Positions 30,772-33,634 of a stretch of 33,634 nucleotides of DNA are shown one piece after another (the first letter of the stretch is position 1; the number at the start of each line of letters is the position of its first letter). The stretch comes from UBA937 sp031549725 (lineage in GTDB: Bacteria; Spirochaetota; Spirochaetia; Treponematales; Breznakiellaceae): contig JAVBPH010000109.1 in the NCBI GenBank assembly GCA_031549725.1, forward strand, positions 1 to 33,634, read 5' to 3'. Both the position numbers and the translations under genes were made by a program. The notes beneath the pieces were generated by a model. It did not search any database, was not told the origin of the DNA, and saw nothing but the letters and a program-made list of their open reading frames with translations.

Positions 30772-31575
30772 ATGAAAAAAATAACCGGCTGCTTTTCTGT
30801 TCTTTGCCTTGTGGCATGTTTACTTGCCTCCTGTACCGGGAGATCCGGAGAGATGGAAGAAAAAGAGCAGCCTCTTTTTGACAAGAAGGACGGTTACATC
30901 TTAAATTACTCGGAAGATTTTGATAAAGCCCGGAATGCGGTGGATGATTTTGGGGTTTCCTTTGTCATTGCCGTGGATGTTTCCGGGTCCATGTCTTCCC
31001 GGAGTGAAACCAACAGGGATGCAAAGTATATCCAGGCTGCCAATTCACTGAAATCAATTGCCCTGTTTATAAAGGAATTAAAAGAGGACAACCCGGACAT
31101 TCTCATCAATGTGGGGGTCCTCAGTTTCAGCAGTACGGTTCAAACGGTAATGCCCTTTACTAAAATGAACGATGAAGGTATTGACCGGTTTGTCGACATA
31201 TCGGTTCCCCGTAATTTTTCACCCGAGGGAAGTACCGCCATTGGCAAGGCCATAGAATCGGCTTCGGAGATTCTTGCCCAGTCGGGAACTATTTTAAACA
31301 GCATTATCGTAATTACCGACGGAGAAAACAACGTTAAACCTGAACCGGAACTGGTGATTGATGCCCTGTACAAGAACCGGAATAATATTTCAACCGAATC
31401 CTTCAGGGTACTGACATCAACCCAGCTCATCAGCCTGATAAGTTTTGATATTGACGGCGGCCTTTTCAGCAAATATATACAGCAGGGGGTAAAGGTCCTT
31501 TCCGCCAATGACCAGAAAGAGCTTGAAGATACTCTTAAGGATCTTCTGGTTGCGGATATTTCCAAACTGGAATAA
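30772..31575 (+). CDS. vWA-domain lipoprotein
   Basis: This 267-residue protein has a lipoprotein signal (MKKITGCFSVLCLVACLLASC, lipidated Cys21) and a von Willebrand factor A domain from about residue 60. The metal-site residues are all visible: DVSGSMSSRS with D69, S71 and S73, the GSTAIGKA threonine, and VITDGEN with D183. A short helical tail ends the protein. Such domains bind protein partners through a divalent metal. The gene starts two bases after the stop of the OmpA-fusion gene, and its GGAG binding site lies within that stop region. That points to coupled translation and tight stoichiometry with the fusion protein. Confidence 0.88.
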   Translation: MKKITGCFSVLCLVACLLASCTGRSGEMEEKEQPLFDKKDGYILNYSEDFDKARNAVDDFGVSFVIAVDVSGSMSSRSETNRDAKYIQAANSLKSIALFIKELKEDNPDILINVGVLSFSSTVQTVMPFTKMNDEGIDRFVDISVPRNFSPEGSTAIGKAIESASEILAQSGTILNSIIVITDGENNVKPEPELVIDALYKNRNNISTESFRVLTSTQLISLISFDIDGGLFSKYIQQGVKVLSANDQKELEDTLKDLLVADISKLE

Positions 31576-31663
31576 GACCGGTATATAAAATGGAATCCCC
31601 CAGGCCATAATTTACATACAGCGGCCTGCGGGAAAATTTCCCTTTAAAATACAGGAGAGGTCC

Positions 31664-32338
31664 ATGTACCGGCCATCAATGGATTGGAACCCCAGACAAA
31701 CCCGTTTCAGGGAACTCATCATGAATCCCGATCAGTTTCAGGAAGCCATGAAACTGTGTTGTGAACTGCATGCTTTTGTTCATCAGTATGAGGTGTATGA
31801 TGTAACGTATGACACCCTTGCGGATAAGCTGTGTGAAAATCTGCAGGATAAGGATTTCGGTTTTAAACCCGCAGCCCCGGGGCAAACCATTGCCTGGAAC
31901 CTCTGGCATATTGCCCGGATTGAAGATGCCACCATGAACATCCTGGTAGGGTCCGGAAAGCAGGTCCTTAACAAAACCTGGCTGAAAAAAATGAATGCTC
32001 CCGTCACCGATACGGGCAATGCCATGACCGGCGATGGGATTATATCCTTCAGCAAACAAATAAAACCCGGGGAGCTTCTGGCTTACCGGAGGGCCGTGGG
32101 AATCCGCAGCAGGGAAATATTATCAACCCTGAAAAGTCCGGATGTAAAACGAAAATTTCCCCCGGAAAGGGTGGAGCAGATTGTGATTCAGAGCTGCCTG
32201 ACATCCCACCCCCGGTCTATCTGGCTGAAGGATTTTTGGGGTAAAAAAACTGTGGCGGGTATACTGCTGCTTCCCCTGACCCGCCACCAGGCAGAGCACC
32301 TGAATGACTGTTTAAAAATTAAGAAAAAAATCAAATAG
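31664..32338 (+). CDS. DinB-family protein
   Basis: This 224-residue protein fits the DinB/YfiT four-helix-bundle metalloprotein superfamily. The probable metal ligands are His in AWNLWHIARIEDATMNIL and two His in LTRHQAEHLNDC, the arrangement known for DinB-like thiol transferases. In this superfamily some members use bacillithiol or mycothiol, which is not established here. GGAGAGG lies just before ATG 31664. A second in-frame Met, at residue 20, is possible. It follows the vWA operon after 88 bases without a visible terminator, so it could be cotranscribed with it. Its own function in that system is doubtful. Confidence 0.8.
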   Translation: MYRPSMDWNPRQTRFRELIMNPDQFQEAMKLCCELHAFVHQYEVYDVTYDTLADKLCENLQDKDFGFKPAAPGQTIAWNLWHIARIEDATMNILVGSGKQVLNKTWLKKMNAPVTDTGNAMTGDGIISFSKQIKPGELLAYRRAVGIRSREILSTLKSPDVKRKFPPERVEQIVIQSCLTSHPRSIWLKDFWGKKTVAGILLLPLTRHQAEHLNDCLKIKKKIK

Positions 32339-32562
32339 AAAAATAATATAGGAGAGAATACTGCCCGGCCAATAGATTATGAGTCTATGTTCTCTTCCTT
32401 AACAGAAATTCCTTTGGATATGATTATGTATATCAGGGCAAAGGAAAGGCTTGAAAAACTATCTTAAAGCGACCTGGTCATGAAATTCTTGTGGCCAAAC
32501 TGGATGGAAAAGTCCCTGTCTATATTCATGGATGTGATTACGAAACCGTATTTATATTTTAC
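32339..32562. other. Intergenic with decayed coding stretch
   Basis: No intact gene is seen. Around 32380-32466 one frame reads YESMFSSLTEIPLDMIMYIRAKERLEKLS then stop. Directly after, another frame reads KRPGHEILVAKLDGKVPVYIHGCDYETVFIFYKHDIRL then stop. These may be two pieces of one frameshifted gene; the family was not recognised. Confidence 0.3.
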
Positions 32563-32596
32563 AAACATGACATACGGTTGTCATGTTTGCTATGAT
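32563..32596 (+). promoter_or_regulatory. Promoter with overlapping operator-like inverted repeat
   Basis: AAACATGACA, six bases, TGTCATGTTT is a perfect 10-bp inverted repeat at 32563-32588. It covers a -35 box (ATGACA at 32567-32572) that stands 18 bases before TATGAT at 32591-32596. A repressor bound here would block the GyrI-like/DUF3788 operon. Confidence 0.6.
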
Positions 32597-32634
32597 AAAA
32601 TACATCCAAAATGGAATTGACGAGGAAGCGATAA

Positions 32635-33099
32635 ATGAAATTCATTAAAAGAGATACCTTTCATATTTGCGGTTATGCCGTTGAAACAGACGCAGTAAAA
32701 AATACTGATGACCTTTCTAAGCTATACAAAGATTTTTTTGACAACGACAGGGAATCCGTTTTACTCAATTTACCGGGCAGCAAAAAAGGATATTACGGAC
32801 TCATGTGGTACACCCAAGGCCACAAAAAATACGGGTATCTTCTTGGTATTGAGGTAGGGGGAGAATGCGAGCCGCCGGATAATACCATTCTTAAAACCCT
32901 TCCTGAAACGACATATGCGGTAGCCTGCTTTACGCATGATAAAGACGCGGTTGAAACCTGGGGAGATTTTTTCTTTTCAGACATTCCAAACGAAGGTTAT
33001 ACGCCTGATGAACAGTTCAATCTGTATTTTGAATTTTATCCGGAAAGTGTGGAGGGAGAATATGAGCTCTGGGTTCCGGTGGTAAAATCCAATGTATGA
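32635..33099 (+). CDS. GyrI-like small-molecule-binding protein
   Basis: This 154-residue protein is a stand-alone effector-binding (GyrI/AraC_E_bind-type) domain. It shows FHICGYAVETDAVKN near the N-terminus, KKGYYGLMWYTQGHKKYGYLLGIEV in the middle, a TYAVACFTHDKDAVETWGDFFFSDIP strand-helix, and the C-terminal FNLYFEFYPESVEGEYELWVPV, the typical E..I.Y.P family ending. Such proteins bind hydrophobic small molecules. The next gene, of the DUF3788 family, overlaps its stop by eight bases, so both are likely made from one coupled mRNA. The promoter at 32563-32596 carries a dyad that suggests ligand- or repressor-controlled expression. GAGGA precedes the ATG. Confidence 0.82.
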   Translation: MKFIKRDTFHICGYAVETDAVKNTDDLSKLYKDFFDNDRESVLLNLPGSKKGYYGLMWYTQGHKKYGYLLGIEVGGECEPPDNTILKTLPETTYAVACFTHDKDAVETWGDFFFSDIPNEGYTPDEQFNLYFEFYPESVEGEYELWVPVVKSNV

Positions 33100-33517
33100 A
33101 CGGCTTCTTGATAAAGATAACAAACCGACCATAGAACAAGTTGAGAAATACCTGGGGAGCGGTAGCTGCAAACGCCTGTTGTCTTTGGAAGAACATCTGC
33201 AAACGCATTATCATTTGACTAAGGAGATTCGCTTTCCGTTTAGAAACAGCTATGGATGGGGTAATAAGTACAGCCACAAATCCAGTCACTTATGTTATGT
33301 CTTTTTTGAAAAAGGAGTGTTCACGGTCACCATTCAAATAGGCGATAAACAAGTTCATTTAGTCGAAAACAATTTGAATGATTTATCCATAAAAGCGCGG
33401 GAACTTTGGGCAAATCGTTATCCATGTGGTGAGAATGGCGGGTGGATACATTACAGAGTCATGCGCGATGAGGATTTGTCTGATATATATAGTGAGCCTT
33501 TTTCAAAACTCGGTTAG
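33092..33517 (+). pseudogene. DUF3788-family gene, 3' end replaced by repeat copy 4
   Basis: The first 135 or so codons match the DUF3788 family (MYERLLDKDNKPTIEQVEKYLG, LLSLEEHLQTHYHLTKEIRFPFRNSYGWGNKYSHKSSHLCYVFFEKGVFTVTIQIGDKQV, LWANRYPCGENGGWIHYRV). The frame then enters the triple-hairpin repeat at 33495. The last residues, EPFSKLG, and the stop TAG come from the repeat's first hairpin. Family proteins normally continue for a further 12-20 residues with a Lys-rich tail, so this gene seems to have lost its natural end. The core domain is complete and the product could still fold. It overlaps the GyrI-like gene by eight bases. Confidence 0.8.
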
Positions 33518-33634
33518 TTTTGAAAAAGGCTTTTGCAGAAAGAATGCTATTTCCTTACCCATAAATAAAATAGTATTCTTTCTGCACTTACATCTAAGGT
33601 TGCTTTTTCAAAATTTGACATTTTGAAAAAGCCT
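33495..33634 (+). repeat. Triple-hairpin repeat, copy 4 (ends the window)
   Basis: This 140-bp copy is in the same direction and, by eye, identical to copy 1. The window stops at the last base of the final hairpin. It provides the stop codon of the DUF3788 gene. Confidence 0.92.

Noticed and set aside
1..33634. CRISPR array, tRNA or rRNA genes
   Set aside because: No regularly spaced repeat-spacer units, no cloverleaf with CCA or TTCRA box, and no rRNA signature sequences were noticed. The repeats present are palindromic and scattered.

Overview
The window looks like a chromosomal segment of a spirochaete, most likely a Treponema-type bacterium of the termite-gut/rumen kind. The reasons are a FliS / FlgN-like / DNA polymerase I operon behind a sigma-28-like flagellar promoter, many lipoproteins, moderate overall GC with AT-rich islands, and many palindromic dispersed repeats. 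The genus is inferred; no rRNA or tRNA gene is present to settle it.

Layout. 1-3340: a triple-hairpin repeat, then four plus-strand genes (DUF805 membrane protein, zinc-ribbon protein, SPL-family radical SAM enzyme, HEAT-repeat protein). 3341-5923: a decayed, AT-rich stretch with gene remnants, a lipoprotein, a secreted protein and a gene that seems to lack its 5' part. 5924-9813: fliS, an FlgN-like gene and polA, all minus strand. 9814-11765: a small graveyard (28-bp palindrome, direct repeats, transposase tail) and an AAA/DUF4143 ATPase whose start lies in a 59-bp dyad. 11986-16899: a 1637-residue secreted surface protein. 17138-20975: cyclase-family hydrolase, 3-methyladenine DNA glycosylase, YbgC-like thioesterase, small zinc-ribbon protein, frameshifted DUF4259 gene and a CDF metal transporter. 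21181-24501: a 3.3-kb module bracketed by inverted copies of the triple-hairpin repeat; it holds a PEBP gene, a chimeric lipoprotein carrying a duplicated PEBP tail, a GyrI-like protein and a DUF4431-like protein. 24565-25612: GrpB-family and NimA/PNPOx-family genes. 25661-31575: a vWA membrane protein divergent from a four-gene operon (XpaC-like, TelA, substrate-binding/OmpA fusion, vWA lipoprotein). 31664-33634: a DinB-family gene, then a GyrI-like/DUF3788 pair behind an operator-like dyad; the DUF3788 gene runs into the last repeat copy.

The best candidate for an under-described system is the 25.7-31.6 kb locus. Its predicted products sit in the cytoplasm (TelA), inner membrane (XpaC-like), periplasm (anchored binding-protein/OmpA fusion) and at a lipid-anchored surface (vWA lipoprotein), with a second membrane vWA protein encoded divergently. 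This suggests an envelope-spanning assembly. The second theme is the 140-bp triple-hairpin repeat. It has four copies, one with a flipped hairpin loop and one that supplies the stop codon of a gene, and the window begins and ends inside identical copies. All assignments come from reading the sequence; no database search was run.
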